From the NCBI RefSeq assembly GCF_028285715.1, contig NZ_JANQOO010000010.1, positions 124,001-188,000 of the forward strand: 64,000 bases of DNA. Reading direction: 5' to 3'. The translations under genes and the position numbers were made by a program. The notes under the pieces were generated by a model. The model saw only the letters and a program-made list of their open reading frames with translations. It had not been told where the DNA came from and did not search any database. This DNA is from Ulvibacterium sp. (GTDB lineage: Bacteria; Bacteroidota; Bacteroidia; Flavobacteriales; Flavobacteriaceae). This document shows positions 1-9,832 of the stretch, piece after piece. The stretch's first letter is position 1, and each line of letters begins with the position of its first letter.

Positions 1-1
1 C

Positions 2-610
2 ATGAAAGGTTGTGAATTTGCGATTGAAAATGGAATTGCGATGAATATCGCCGGAGGTACACATCACGCATATACCGACCGGGGCGAGGCCTTCTGTATG
101 TTAAATGACCAGGCCATAGGGGCACGTTACCTCCAGGCGAAGAATTTGGCCAAAAAAATCCTAATAGTGGATTTGGATGTCCATCAAGGGAACGGGACAG
201 CAGAGATATTCCAAAATGATGACTCGGTCTTTACCTTCTCCATGCATGGGGCCAATAACTATCCTTTTAAAAAGGAAAAATCGGATTTGGATATTCCTTT
301 GCAAAAAGGAACCGGGGATATCGAATATCTTTCCATTTTACGGGAGAATCTACCTAAACTCATCGATAAAACCCAACCCGATTTTATTTTTTATCTCTGT
401 GGGGTGGATATTATTGAAACCGATAAATTGGGAACATTAGCGGTAACCTTGGAAGGGTGTAAACAGCGGGACGAAATGGTATTGGAATCCTGTCATCGGT
501 TGGGCATTCCGGTGCAATGCAGTATGGGCGGTGGATATTCTGCCGATATCAAAAGAATTGTCGAGGCCCATGCCAATACCTTTCGTTTGGCACAACAAAT
601 CTTTTTTTGA
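2..610 (+). CDS. Histone deacetylase / acetoin utilization (AcuC-like) family protein, 5' truncated by window edge
   Basis: Motifs GGTHHAYTDRGEAFCMLND and DLDVHQGNGTAEIF typical of HDAC superfamily; N-terminus missing. Confidence 0.85.
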   Translation: MKGCEFAIENGIAMNIAGGTHHAYTDRGEAFCMLNDQAIGARYLQAKNLAKKILIVDLDVHQGNGTAEIFQNDDSVFTFSMHGANNYPFKKEKSDLDIPLQKGTGDIEYLSILRENLPKLIDKTQPDFIFYLCGVDIIETDKLGTLAVTLEGCKQRDEMVLESCHRLGIPVQCSMGGGYSADIKRIVEAHANTFRLAQQIFF

Positions 611-722
611 ACAACGCTATCCGGTTTTGAACAAATTAAACTGGACGCAATCCTTACGCTGTTTTAGGAGTTTTCATTTTTTTGTACTTTCCCTGACCAT
701 TTTCAATCAAAATCTGCTTTTT

Positions 723-1760
723 ATGGGACTCGTTCGCTATGTATTCTTGACCCTTTTGTCCATTTCACTTTTCCCTTCCTGCAAGGAAAAACCAAAAGAA
801 CCTGTGTCCGTTCCAGAAGGGGTATCAAAAAATGAAGCCCAAAAAATAAAGGTCATTTTTGATACCGATGCCAACAATGAACTGGACGATCAGCATGCCA
901 TGGCCTATATGCTGTTCAACGGTGATGTTTTTGACATACGGGGAATCACGGTCAATGCCACATATAATGGAGGCGGTATTCAAGGACATTATGACGAGGC
1001 GGAAAGGGTATTGCAGTTGAGTAATTTAAAGGATTCCATACCGCTCTTAAAAGGGGCCAATGGAAATTTCGATGAGATTTCGGATAGCTTTGACCCCTAC
1101 AATTATGATGGGCAGGAAGGAGTGGATTTTATTTTGGAGGAGACCAAAAAGGATTCAACTATCATTGTAGCAGTGGGTAAGCTAACCAATATCGCCCTGG
1201 CTCTAAAAAAAGATCCCTCTTTCGCAGAGCGGACCAAAATTGTTTGGTTGGGAAGCAACTATCCGGAACCCGGGGAATACAATCAGGACAATGACACTAT
1301 TTCCATGAACTATGTGTTAAATAGTAAAATTCCTTTTGAAATGGTAACCGTGCGTTATGGAAAACCCTCGGGAACCGATGCCGTTGCCGTTACCCAGACA
1401 GAGGTAAATTCGAGAATGCCCGGATTGGGCCCAAAAGCAAAAACTCCCATTACCGGAAGGCATGGGGGAACCTTTGGAAATTTTGGGGATTATTCCATAA
1501 GTCTCTTTGAACATATCCATTACCATACCGACCCTCCCTCCCGTCCGCTCTTTGATATGGTTGCCCTGGCCATTTTAAAGGATAGCTCCTGGGGAGAACA
1601 AAAATCGATTCCAGCCCCGGTACTTATCAATAATAAATGGATAGAACGCCCACAGAACGACAGAGAAATCACAGTCTGGGAAAACTTTGACAAGGAAAAG
1701 GTTCTGGCAGACTTCTATGAAACCATGGAGAACCCCACTTTAGTATCGGCAACACAGTAG
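723..1760 (+). CDS. Nucleoside hydrolase family lipoprotein
   Basis: ORF track begins at 531 but ATG at 723 gives a lipoprotein signal (SISLFPSC); DTDANNELDDQHAM matches the nucleoside hydrolase DTDxxxDD-type motif. Confidence 0.8.
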   Translation: MGLVRYVFLTLLSISLFPSCKEKPKEPVSVPEGVSKNEAQKIKVIFDTDANNELDDQHAMAYMLFNGDVFDIRGITVNATYNGGGIQGHYDEAERVLQLSNLKDSIPLLKGANGNFDEISDSFDPYNYDGQEGVDFILEETKKDSTIIVAVGKLTNIALALKKDPSFAERTKIVWLGSNYPEPGEYNQDNDTISMNYVLNSKIPFEMVTVRYGKPSGTDAVAVTQTEVNSRMPGLGPKAKTPITGRHGGTFGNFGDYSISLFEHIHYHTDPPSRPLFDMVALAILKDSSWGEQKSIPAPVLINNKWIERPQNDREITVWENFDKEKVLADFYETMENPTLVSATQ

Positions 1761-1847
1761 CCACCACCCATTTCTGTCTAAAATTTTGGTTTTAAAAGAA
1801 AATACAAATTGAAATCTTAACGTTAACTTGAGCCGCAAATCAGTGCA

Positions 1848-2684
1848 ATGCAAAGAGTCTTTTCACTTTTTCTCTTCATAACCGTATGTTTCGTGCAGTC
1901 CCAGGATTTGCATACGGATATGACCGAAACCCGATGGGATATGTTCAAATATGACATAGGAAATGTTTTTTTGGGGGTGGGCCATGCCTATTCCAGGCCA
2001 TTGCATTGGCAGGGTGAGCAATGGGGCGATTTTGGCATTACTATGGTAGGAACCGGATTCGCCTATTTCTTGGATGATCCTACCTCAAGGTACTTTAGGG
2101 ATATTAAGGAAGACATCCCGCAGGTCATTCGGGATTACGGGTTTCAATATGGAAGCCCTTCCAACAATTACATGATAACAGGTGCCGTATATCTTGCCGG
2201 ACTTGCCATAAAGGATGAGAAGTTGAGGAGAACAGGGGTTCTGCTAATATCCTCCGCAACTGCTGGGGGATTTTTGCAACAGATCTTAAAATCAGCGGTG
2301 GGAAGGGCCAGACCCTTGAGCGGAAAAACCAAAGATACTTTTAGACCCTTATGGAGCGGGGACAAGGATTTTCATTCCTTTCCTTCAGGTCATGCCATTT
2401 TGGCCTTGACCAATGCCCATGCCATTGCAAAACAATTTAAAAGTCCTTGGATAAAAGGGGGTATTTATACCTTAGGGGCCATTCCCTCAATTTCTAGATT
2501 ATGGGAGGGCAAACATTGGCTCTCCGATGTAGTCTTTAGTGCGGTGGTAAGTATTTTCATCGTTGAGTCCATTGATCGTTATCTGGATACCAAATATGAC
2601 GAGAAATACAACGATAACCGTAAAAAAATTAGTTGGGATCTCAATTTTGGCCCGGGACAATTTGGAATTGTTGCGCGCTTCTGA
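1848..2684 (+). CDS. PAP2 family phosphatase
   Basis: Signal peptide; KSAVGRARP ... SFPSGHA ... SRLWEGKHWLSDV, the three PAP2 motifs. Confidence 0.85.
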   Translation: MQRVFSLFLFITVCFVQSQDLHTDMTETRWDMFKYDIGNVFLGVGHAYSRPLHWQGEQWGDFGITMVGTGFAYFLDDPTSRYFRDIKEDIPQVIRDYGFQYGSPSNNYMITGAVYLAGLAIKDEKLRRTGVLLISSATAGGFLQQILKSAVGRARPLSGKTKDTFRPLWSGDKDFHSFPSGHAILALTNAHAIAKQFKSPWIKGGIYTLGAIPSISRLWEGKHWLSDVVFSAVVSIFIVESIDRYLDTKYDEKYNDNRKKISWDLNFGPGQFGIVARF

Positions 2685-2695
2685 CCTGGAAAGCA

Positions 2696-2725
2696 TTGTC
2701 AAAGTAGGTATAATTCGTAACTTTG
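2696..2725 (+). promoter_or_regulatory. Bacteroidota-type promoter for ferritin (TTG-N19-TAACTTTG)
   Basis: TTG at 2696 and TAACTTTG at 2718 match the -33 / -7 TAnnTTTG consensus with 19-bp spacing, 16 bp before the ATG. Confidence 0.55.
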
Positions 2726-2741
2726 AAAAAAATTGAAATTT

Positions 2742-3260
2742 ATGTTATCCAAGAAGGTTGAAAAAGCATTGAACGGGCAAATTAGAATAGAGGCGGAATC
2801 CTCCCAGGTATATCTATCCATGGCCTCATGGGCAGAAGTAAAAGGTCTGGAAGGGATTTCCCAATTCATGTACAAACATTCCGATGAGGAACGGATGCAT
2901 ATGCTTAAACTGATAAAGTTCGTTAACGAAAGAGGTGGACACGCCACCATTTCCGACTTAAAGGCTCCCAAGACCGAATTCGGTACTTTCCAAAAAATGT
3001 TCCAAGAACTATACGACCATGAAATTTTCGTGTCGAAAAGTATAAATGACTTAGTGCATGTTACCTTGGAGGAAAAAGATTATGCCACTCATAATTTTCT
3101 GCAGTGGTATGTGGCCGAGCAAATCGAGGAGGAGGCCTTGGCCCGCACTATTTTGGATAAGATAAATCTCATCGGAAATGACAAAGGCGGCCTTTACCTT
3201 TTTGATAGGGATGTTCAACAAATAACCGTGGAAAGTGCCGCTTCGGATACCACGGAGTAA
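2742..3260 (+). CDS. ftnA: Ferritin (nonheme)
   Basis: ALNGQIRIEAESSQVYLSMASWAE ... SDEERMHMLKLIKFVNERGG ferritin signature; ATG 2742 preferred over TTG 2733. Confidence 0.92.
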   Translation: MLSKKVEKALNGQIRIEAESSQVYLSMASWAEVKGLEGISQFMYKHSDEERMHMLKLIKFVNERGGHATISDLKAPKTEFGTFQKMFQELYDHEIFVSKSINDLVHVTLEEKDYATHNFLQWYVAEQIEEEALARTILDKINLIGNDKGGLYLFDRDVQQITVESAASDTTE

Positions 3261-3300
3261 AATTCCGCTGTTTTTCTTATTTAGATTTAATTAAAATAGT

Positions 3301-3308
3301 TACTTTTG
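3301..3308 (+). promoter_or_regulatory. Putative -7 element TACTTTTG upstream of micro-protein 3332
   Basis: Exact match to TAnnTTTG, 23 bp upstream of the GTG start. Confidence 0.35.
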
Positions 3309-3331
3309 GAATATTCCTTAAGTGATTATTT

Positions 3332-3514
3332 GTGGGCAAAAAAAAGAAGGTAACAAAAAAAAAGCTTAAAAAACTAGAAAAAGCCCAGAAGGCCGCATTG
3401 CGGAAATTGACTCCAAAGAGCTGTAAAACCAAGTGCTGTTCCAAATATAAAAAAGGCGAACCCAAACGGTGTAGTCGCTGCCCTTGCTTTGATTTATTGA
3501 AAAAAGTAGCTTAA
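3332..3514 (+). CDS. 60-aa Lys/Cys-rich small protein, unknown function
   Basis: GTG-initiated ORF with patterned cysteines (SCKTKCCSKYKKGEPKRCSRCPCFDLLKK) and a promoter-like motif upstream. Confidence 0.6.
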   Translation: MGKKKKVTKKKLKKLEKAQKAALRKLTPKSCKTKCCSKYKKGEPKRCSRCPCFDLLKKVA

Positions 3515-3637
3515 TATCCAAACCGGCCTTACTTCATAAATGGTTACCCGCACACACCGAGAATCATAAAATTCAGTATCTTTCCTGTACCCTAGAATAC
3601 TGGGACAGTTTCAAAAACGTATGCATATTTTTTGCCC

Positions 3638-4927
3638 ATGAAGCAACTTCATCTGATTTTCACCTTCGTTTTCGCTGTGCTATCGTATGGCCAAACCCCA
3701 TCGGCAAGCACCTCTTCACCCCTTTCCGAAACTTCACCGACCGATGAAGGTATGTCCCCGGAGCGTTTGGAGCAAATAGATTTGATGCTACAGCAAGCCG
3801 TTGGAAAAAACAATATCCCAGGTGCCGTTGCCCTAATAGCCAGAAATGGGAAAATTGTATTTCATAAGGCCTATGGCAAGGCAGATAATGCATTGAACAG
3901 GACCATGGAAAAAAACACCATTTTCAGAATCGCCTCACAAACCAAGGCCATAACCTCTACCGCGGTAATGATGCTATGGGAAGAAGGAAAATTTCGTTTG
4001 GACGACCCTATTTCGAAATACATCCCAGATTTTGGAAAAGCTGAAATATTGGACACCTTCAATGAAAGCGATTCTACTTACACTACAAAGCCCGCGGAAA
4101 ACCAAATTACCATAAGACACCTTCTGTCGCACACTTCGGGATTGGGTTACGGGGTAATCGATGGTGACGAGCGGTTCCAAAAAATATATGCCAAAGCGGG
4201 TATTACGGACCTCTTTACCACCGAAAACATATCCATTGGCGAAAGTGTAAAGAAGCTTGCGAAACTACCGCTACATCATAACCCAGGCGATGCCTATGTA
4301 TACAGCGAAGGTTTGGACGTCCTTGGCTATTTTATTGAAGTTGTTTCCGGAATGCCGTTTGATGAATTTCTTCGAGAACGACTTTTTGACCCACTAGGCA
4401 TGGATGATACCTGGTTTTACCTTCCCGAAGAAAAGAAAGACCGGCTGGTGACCGTACAACGGAAAGGAGCAAGCGGATGGGAGAAATATCCTGTTACTTT
4501 TTATGATCCGGATTACCCTGTTAAAGGGGCTCGTCGATTTTTTTCGGGAGGTGCAGGATTGTCAAGCACCGCCAAGGACTATGCTACTTTTTTGCAGATG
4601 TATTTAAACGATGGCGAACTTAACGGAAAACGTATTTTAAGCCGGACTACCGTAAGAAGCATAATGGGGAACCAAACCGGGGAGCTGTGGGGCAATGGTA
4701 TAAAACATTACGGACTTGCGTTTGGTGTGGTTACCGCAAAAGGTCAGGATCATGGTGGTGAAGGAAGTGTCGGGACCTTTGATTGGGGCGGATATTTCAA
4801 TACCCAATATTTCGCAGACCCTCAGGAAAACATCATTGGAATATTAATGAAGCAAACCCGGGGACCTGTAGAAGATCAAACCGGTTGGAAATTTCGTCAG
4901 ATGGTTTTTGCCGCTGTGGATGACTGA
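3638..4927 (+). CDS. Serine hydrolase, class C beta-lactamase/esterase-like
   Basis: Signal peptide; FRIASQTKAITS (SxxK), YVYSEGLDVLG (YxE/N), HGGEGSVG (HxG). Confidence 0.85.
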   Translation: MKQLHLIFTFVFAVLSYGQTPSASTSSPLSETSPTDEGMSPERLEQIDLMLQQAVGKNNIPGAVALIARNGKIVFHKAYGKADNALNRTMEKNTIFRIASQTKAITSTAVMMLWEEGKFRLDDPISKYIPDFGKAEILDTFNESDSTYTTKPAENQITIRHLLSHTSGLGYGVIDGDERFQKIYAKAGITDLFTTENISIGESVKKLAKLPLHHNPGDAYVYSEGLDVLGYFIEVVSGMPFDEFLRERLFDPLGMDDTWFYLPEEKKDRLVTVQRKGASGWEKYPVTFYDPDYPVKGARRFFSGGAGLSSTAKDYATFLQMYLNDGELNGKRILSRTTVRSIMGNQTGELWGNGIKHYGLAFGVVTAKGQDHGGEGSVGTFDWGGYFNTQYFADPQENIIGILMKQTRGPVEDQTGWKFRQMVFAAVDD

Positions 4928-5250
4928 TTTTTTGTTTCAAAAGACCCGCTCTACTTACTCCAATTTGAAGTAATGGGATAGATATACCACACTCCCAGGT
5001 TCTTTAAGTGGAAAATGCCAAAAACTTGTACTAAACTTGGGACCCGTTTCCATAATTAATTAAGAAATGGCCCATACACTTCTTATTGAGCACCCACTGT
5101 AAAAAAGATAGTATTGCCACGAAATTAAAGTGCTCTTTCCTACTTCCATAAATGTAAATCTTACTCCTTTTTAACAGTTTGATCAGGATATTAATGACCA
5201 AGGTTAGGTCTTTCAATTTTTTTTGAATTAGTAATGGTATTGTATTGAAG

Positions 5251-5293
5251 AATATCGTAATTTAATTCGATATTATTTTTACTAAATCGAATT
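5251..5293. repeat. Overlapping inverted repeats upstream of molybdo-hydroxylase operon
   Basis: AATATCG(5251-5257)/CGATATT(5268-5274) and AATTCGAT(5264-5271)/ATCGAATT(5286-5293). Confidence 0.6.
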
Positions 5294-5301
5294 GCAGTTC
5301 T

Positions 5302-5937
5302 ATGGAAAATAAAGACCAAGGTCCGGAATCCAAACCGGAAAAAACCATAAGTAGGCGCAGTTTTATCAGAGGTGCAGGATTATCTACCGCAAGTAGTGTC
5401 CTCATGACTTCAAATGCCTTCGCACTCGAGTACAAGGAACAAGCTCAGACGGGAAAAGAATTTGGCCCCGATGCCACAACGATAAAGATGAAGGTCAATG
5501 GCATAACAAAATCCCTTAGCGTAGAACCCAGAACAACCCTGGCTTCGGCTCTGAGAGATCATCTGGAGCTTACCGGAACCAAGGTTGTCTGTGATAGAGG
5601 CTCTTGTTCCGCATGTACGGTTTATTTGGATGGTAAGCCCGTGAATTCCTGTATGATGTCAGCGTTTGATGTTGGAGACAAAGAAATTACTACGATTGAA
5701 GGTATTGCCAAAAACGGTGAATTGCATCCGGTTCAGGAAGCCTTTATAGAACATGATGCTTCCCAATGTGGGTACTGCACGCCTGGGATGGTTATGTCTT
5801 GTGTAAACCTTGTAGATAACAACCCCAATCCCAATTTGGAAGATGTAAAGAACGCTACTCGAGGCAACCTTTGCCGTTGTGGCACCTACCCCCATGTCTT
5901 TAAGGCTACTTTGGAAGCAGCAAAAAAAATGAATTAA
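5302..5937 (+). CDS. [2Fe-2S] subunit of xanthine dehydrogenase-family molybdo-hydroxylase with Tat signal (PaoA-like)
   Basis: Tat motif SRRSFIRGAG; CDRGSCSACTVYLDG and CGYCTPGMVMS...CRCGTYPH two [2Fe-2S] motifs. Confidence 0.9.
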   Translation: MENKDQGPESKPEKTISRRSFIRGAGLSTASSVLMTSNAFALEYKEQAQTGKEFGPDATTIKMKVNGITKSLSVEPRTTLASALRDHLELTGTKVVCDRGSCSACTVYLDGKPVNSCMMSAFDVGDKEITTIEGIAKNGELHPVQEAFIEHDASQCGYCTPGMVMSCVNLVDNNPNPNLEDVKNATRGNLCRCGTYPHVFKATLEAAKKMN

Positions 5938-5938
5938 G

Positions 5939-8284
5939 ATGGATACTAGAAAAGAAAAATTCCCATACGGTATTCCAGGGCATAATTTAAACCAAGTGGA
6001 ACGGGAAATTCCTGTTGAAGAGCCGCCTGCGTGGCCTATCAATGATGAGTTAAAACTTATCGGAAAAAGGGTCACAAGAATCGATGCCCTCGAAAAAGTG
6101 ACCGGCAAGGCAATTTATACCTCAGATATTAGATTGCCAGGTATGCTGTACGCAAAGATGTTGCGTTCCAATGTGCCCCATGCCACTATCTCATCCATAG
6201 ATATATCCCAAGCGAAAAGACTTCCTGGCGTACATGCCATTCACCTTATCGAGAACGCACCAAAAGAGGGAGAGGAAAAGAGCACGAATAAATACCCCAT
6301 GGTAAAATATGTGGGTCAACCTTTGGCAGGTGTTGCTGCCGAAAGTTTAGAAACTGCCAAGGAGGCTGTTTCGTTAATCAAGGTAAACTACGAGCAAAAA
6401 CCATTTGTTATAGACATTGAAGCCGCCATGGAACTCAATGCCCCTATTGTGTTTGATGCGCCTATCCAACAGCAGCAAGATGGTGGGGACGTAGGCGAGA
6501 CTCATGATGGCAGCAAGGGAGAAGGTAATGTTAGAGGGCCATCCACTAGCAGTTTTTTTGGCGGGCCCAGGGGTAATTTGGAAGAAGGATTTAAAGAAGC
6601 CGATGTTATCGTAGAAAGAACGTATAGAACTCAGGTACATACACATATGCCATTAGAGACCCATGGCGTTGTTGTGGATTGGAATGCCGATGTTATGACG
6701 GTCTATGCCTCCACACAAAATACGGCTGCGGTTCGGAATGAGATGGCCAGCGTTTTCAATTTGCCAAAAAGCAAGGTGCGTGTCATCTGCGAATTCATGG
6801 GCGGCGGATTCGGTGCCAAGCACAGCGCCGGAAGTTTTGGACCTATGGCCGCGAATCTGGCGAAAAAAACAGGTAGGCCCGTTTGGCTGATGCTAGATAG
6901 GCAGGAAGAGCATCTTGCAGAGGGAAATCGTCCCAATTCAATTCAATACCTAAAAATTGGGGCCAAGAAAGACGGAACCTTGACCGGTATTCAACAGCGC
7001 TCCCATGGAACGGCTGGTGTTGGACTAGGCGCCGGAGTGGGGCGTATCGCCCAAATCCTATACACCTGTCCAAATTTTGCCACCGAACAGTACGACGTTT
7101 TGACCAATGCCGGACCTGGAGCGGCATGGCGCGCACCTGGAAATGTGCAAGGCGCTTTCGGCCTGGAACAAGCCATAGATGAAATGGCGGAAAAACTAAA
7201 TTTGGATCCCTTAAGTTACCGGGACCATATCGATATCAGCGAAGTACGAAAAGTAGAACGCCAACGGGGAGCGGAACTTTTTGGATGGTCCCGTCGCAAA
7301 CCTGCCGGAAGTGGCAAGGGTGTGGTAAAAAAAGGGCTTGGAGTAGGGCAATCTACCTGGCCCCGATTTGTTTCGTTGGATTCTTCCGTGGAAATTAAAA
7401 TCCATAAAGGCGGAGGTGTAGAGATACGATCTAGCGTTCAGGATATAGGAACAGGGACTAAGACCATTCTTGCCCAAGTAGTCGCCGAGGAATTGGGCTT
7501 AGAAGTAAAGGATATCAAAGTAAATATTGGCGATACCTTTTTTCCTGTAGGACCAGGTTCCGGTGGAAGTGTGGTCACGGGTTCTATTACACCTCCTACC
7601 CGTAACGCAGCCTTTGAGGCAAAAATGGCTGTATTGAAACTTGTAGCCAAAAAATGGGAAACAGATTCTTCCGAATTGTATATGGCCGATGGTCAAGTGG
7701 GCCATAAAACAAATACAGACCTTAAAATGTCCTTTAAGGAAGCCACCAGGCTAATGCGAACCAGCCAAATCAGTAAAATAGCCAGCCGATCGGATGATTA
7801 CGGTGGCTTTCAACAACCTTGGGGTCTGGCTTACGGTGATCTGGGATCAGTTCAATTTGCAGAGGTTAGCGTCAATACCGATACGGGATTTGTAAAGGTA
7901 GATCGTATAGTGGCAGCGCATAGCTGCGGTAGACCATTAAATATTGGACAATTGGAAAGTCAGATCAATGGAGGAGTCATCCAAGGGGTATCTTATGCCC
8001 TTTATGAAAACAGGGTGATGGACAATAGCACTGGCCATATGATGAACGCCAATGTGGATCAGTACAAAGTCCCATTTTCTATGGAAATTCCCGAGATTGA
8101 AACAGTAATCGTGGAAGAATATTCCGGGCGTTCCTCCACCGATGCATATGGCATTGGGGAACCCGCTAATATTGCCACGGCAGCGGCAATAGCCAACGCG
8201 GTTTACAACGCAATTGGAGTAAGGCTTTATGAAATACCCATTACCCCATCTAGCGTTCTTAAAGCATTAAGTAAAGTCTCTTAA
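5939..8284 (+). CDS. Xanthine dehydrogenase-family molybdopterin-binding large subunit (PaoC-like)
   Basis: GKRVTRIDALEKVTGKAIYTSDI, GGGFGAKHSAG, GPGAAWRAPGNVQGAFGLEQAIDE, C-terminal GIGEPANIATAAAIANAV. Confidence 0.9.
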   Translation: MDTRKEKFPYGIPGHNLNQVEREIPVEEPPAWPINDELKLIGKRVTRIDALEKVTGKAIYTSDIRLPGMLYAKMLRSNVPHATISSIDISQAKRLPGVHAIHLIENAPKEGEEKSTNKYPMVKYVGQPLAGVAAESLETAKEAVSLIKVNYEQKPFVIDIEAAMELNAPIVFDAPIQQQQDGGDVGETHDGSKGEGNVRGPSTSSFFGGPRGNLEEGFKEADVIVERTYRTQVHTHMPLETHGVVVDWNADVMTVYASTQNTAAVRNEMASVFNLPKSKVRVICEFMGGGFGAKHSAGSFGPMAANLAKKTGRPVWLMLDRQEEHLAEGNRPNSIQYLKIGAKKDGTLTGIQQRSHGTAGVGLGAGVGRIAQILYTCPNFATEQYDVLTNAGPGAAWRAPGNVQGAFGLEQAIDEMAEKLNLDPLSYRDHIDISEVRKVERQRGAELFGWSRRKPAGSGKGVVKKGLGVGQSTWPRFVSLDSSVEIKIHKGGGVEIRSSVQDIGTGTKTILAQVVAEELGLEVKDIKVNIGDTFFPVGPGSGGSVVTGSITPPTRNAAFEAKMAVLKLVAKKWETDSSELYMADGQVGHKTNTDLKMSFKEATRLMRTSQISKIASRSDDYGGFQQPWGLAYGDLGSVQFAEVSVNTDTGFVKVDRIVAAHSCGRPLNIGQLESQINGGVIQGVSYALYENRVMDNSTGHMMNANVDQYKVPFSMEIPEIETVIVEEYSGRSSTDAYGIGEPANIATAAAIANAVYNAIGVRLYEIPITPSSVLKALSKVS

Positions 8285-8294
8285 ATACAAAACC

Positions 8295-9311
8295 ATGAAT
8301 AGATTTAGTTGGCACGAAGCAAAATCTGTTGAGGATGCCCTTGAGCAGGTCAACTCTACCCTTTCCGATGAGCTATATCAGCCTACCCAAAAAGCCGCGG
8401 TTTTTAAATCTGGTGGCATTGATGTGTTCGACTGGGTAAAGGAAGGTTTGCTTAAGCCTCAAAAGATGGTCAATATCCGGAACATTCCGGGCCTCGATAA
8501 AATTAGTTATGACCGTAAGAAAGGCTTACGAATAGGGTGCAATGTTACCCTGGCGGAAATTGCTTCAAATCCTGAAATCGAAAATCAGTATTTGGCGCTC
8601 CATCAAGCGGTAAACCATGCTGCAACTCCCCAGCTCCGTAATGTTTCTACCTTGGGTGGCAATATTGCACAGCGCAACCGCTGTTGGTATTTTCGTTCGG
8701 CGGATCACAACTGCTTAAGAAAAGGAGGCGATCGCTGTTTCGCACGTAATTCACAAACCGGTGAAAATGAAAACCATGCCATACTCAATAATGGTTCTTG
8801 CGTAAGCGTCCATGCATCCTCTATAGCTACCGCACTTATGGCCTTCAATGCCAGTGTAGTCATTGCGAATGCCGAAGGGAAAGAAAAAACGGTTCCTATG
8901 GACGATTTCTTTGTCTCCCCAGGGGAAGACATTGCCATGGAGAATATTCTTAAGACCAAGGAAATCATAACCGAAATTATTCTCCCTCCACTATCAAAAA
9001 ACACTAAAAGTTCGTATATCAAACAGGTAGCCCGTGAATCCTATGATTGGTCCCTGGCGGATGTGGCAGTGGTTATGGAGGTTTCGGGAAGTACCTGCAA
9101 ATCGGCAAGCATAGTCTTAGGGGCAGCTGCTCCGGTACCGTATCGTTCTGTTGAAGCCCAGCAGGCTATTGAAAATAAAACTATTAATAGTGAAAATGCC
9201 ACAAATGCGGCAAAAGCCGCGATGACAAAAGCGCGCCCACTTTCTAAAAATGATTATAAAGTACCTCTATTTATATCCACAATTAAGCAAACCATTTTAG
9301 AAATCTCCTAG
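8295..9311 (+). CDS. FAD-binding subunit of molybdo-hydroxylase, with extra Cys cluster (PaoB-like)
   Basis: NVSTLGGNIAQRNRCWYFRSADHNCLRKGGDRCFARN; Cys pattern resembles the additional [4Fe-4S] loop of PaoB/HCR beta subunits. Confidence 0.85.
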   Translation: MNRFSWHEAKSVEDALEQVNSTLSDELYQPTQKAAVFKSGGIDVFDWVKEGLLKPQKMVNIRNIPGLDKISYDRKKGLRIGCNVTLAEIASNPEIENQYLALHQAVNHAATPQLRNVSTLGGNIAQRNRCWYFRSADHNCLRKGGDRCFARNSQTGENENHAILNNGSCVSVHASSIATALMAFNASVVIANAEGKEKTVPMDDFFVSPGEDIAMENILKTKEIITEIILPPLSKNTKSSYIKQVARESYDWSLADVAVVMEVSGSTCKSASIVLGAAAPVPYRSVEAQQAIENKTINSENATNAAKAAMTKARPLSKNDYKVPLFISTIKQTILEIS

Positions 9312-9313
9312 GC

Positions 9314-9571
9314 ATGGCAAATGGTAATGTGAATAAAAAAAACATCTGCAAATTCCTTAGGGCCAGAAATCCATATGGTATGATGGAAGGGGGAGAAAAT
9401 CCCTGGCTCTTATTGGATGATGCCAATACCATTTGTTGGTGCATTACTTCCGCTGGCGCTACAGGACCGGATAATGGTTTGGTATCCCCCATGCACTGTT
9501 TGGAAGGACGGAGTTGTTTTGTTTCCGAAGATGTGGATGATTTTATGGACAAGGAACCTCCTATAGTGTGA
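9314..9571 (+). CDS. 85-aa Cys-containing hypothetical protein, fourth gene of the molybdo-hydroxylase operon
   Basis: Starts 3 bp after the upstream stop, same strand; five Cys residues. Confidence 0.6.
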   Translation: MANGNVNKKNICKFLRARNPYGMMEGGENPWLLLDDANTICWCITSAGATGPDNGLVSPMHCLEGRSCFVSEDVDDFMDKEPPIV

Positions 9572-9832
9572 ACAAATACCATTGTGTCGGGCCGAGAAAT
9601 CAAAACTCTTTTCGGATTGAGAAGTAGTTTTTAATTATCTCTGTTTTCAGAGCTCAAAGCTATCCAAAAGACCTGTAAAGAAGAGTCCCTAAATACTTCT
9701 ATTAATCCCAACGAATCCCTGGCAGCAACGAGTAGATAGGGATGGATTCCTGCTATTTCCGAGTTTGGCCATACAATTTGTTGACCACTTTTGAGTTTAG
9801 ATAAAGATAATTAATCAATCTAATCCATAATC

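Noticed and set aside
5659-6108. 149-aa minus-strand ORF
   Set aside because: Antisense to the molybdo-hydroxylase subunits; shadow of codon bias.
9700-9770. Imperfect hairpin GAATCCCT...AGGGATGGATTC as a structured RNA
   Set aside because: Stem is interrupted and has no recognisable riboswitch architecture; insufficient support.
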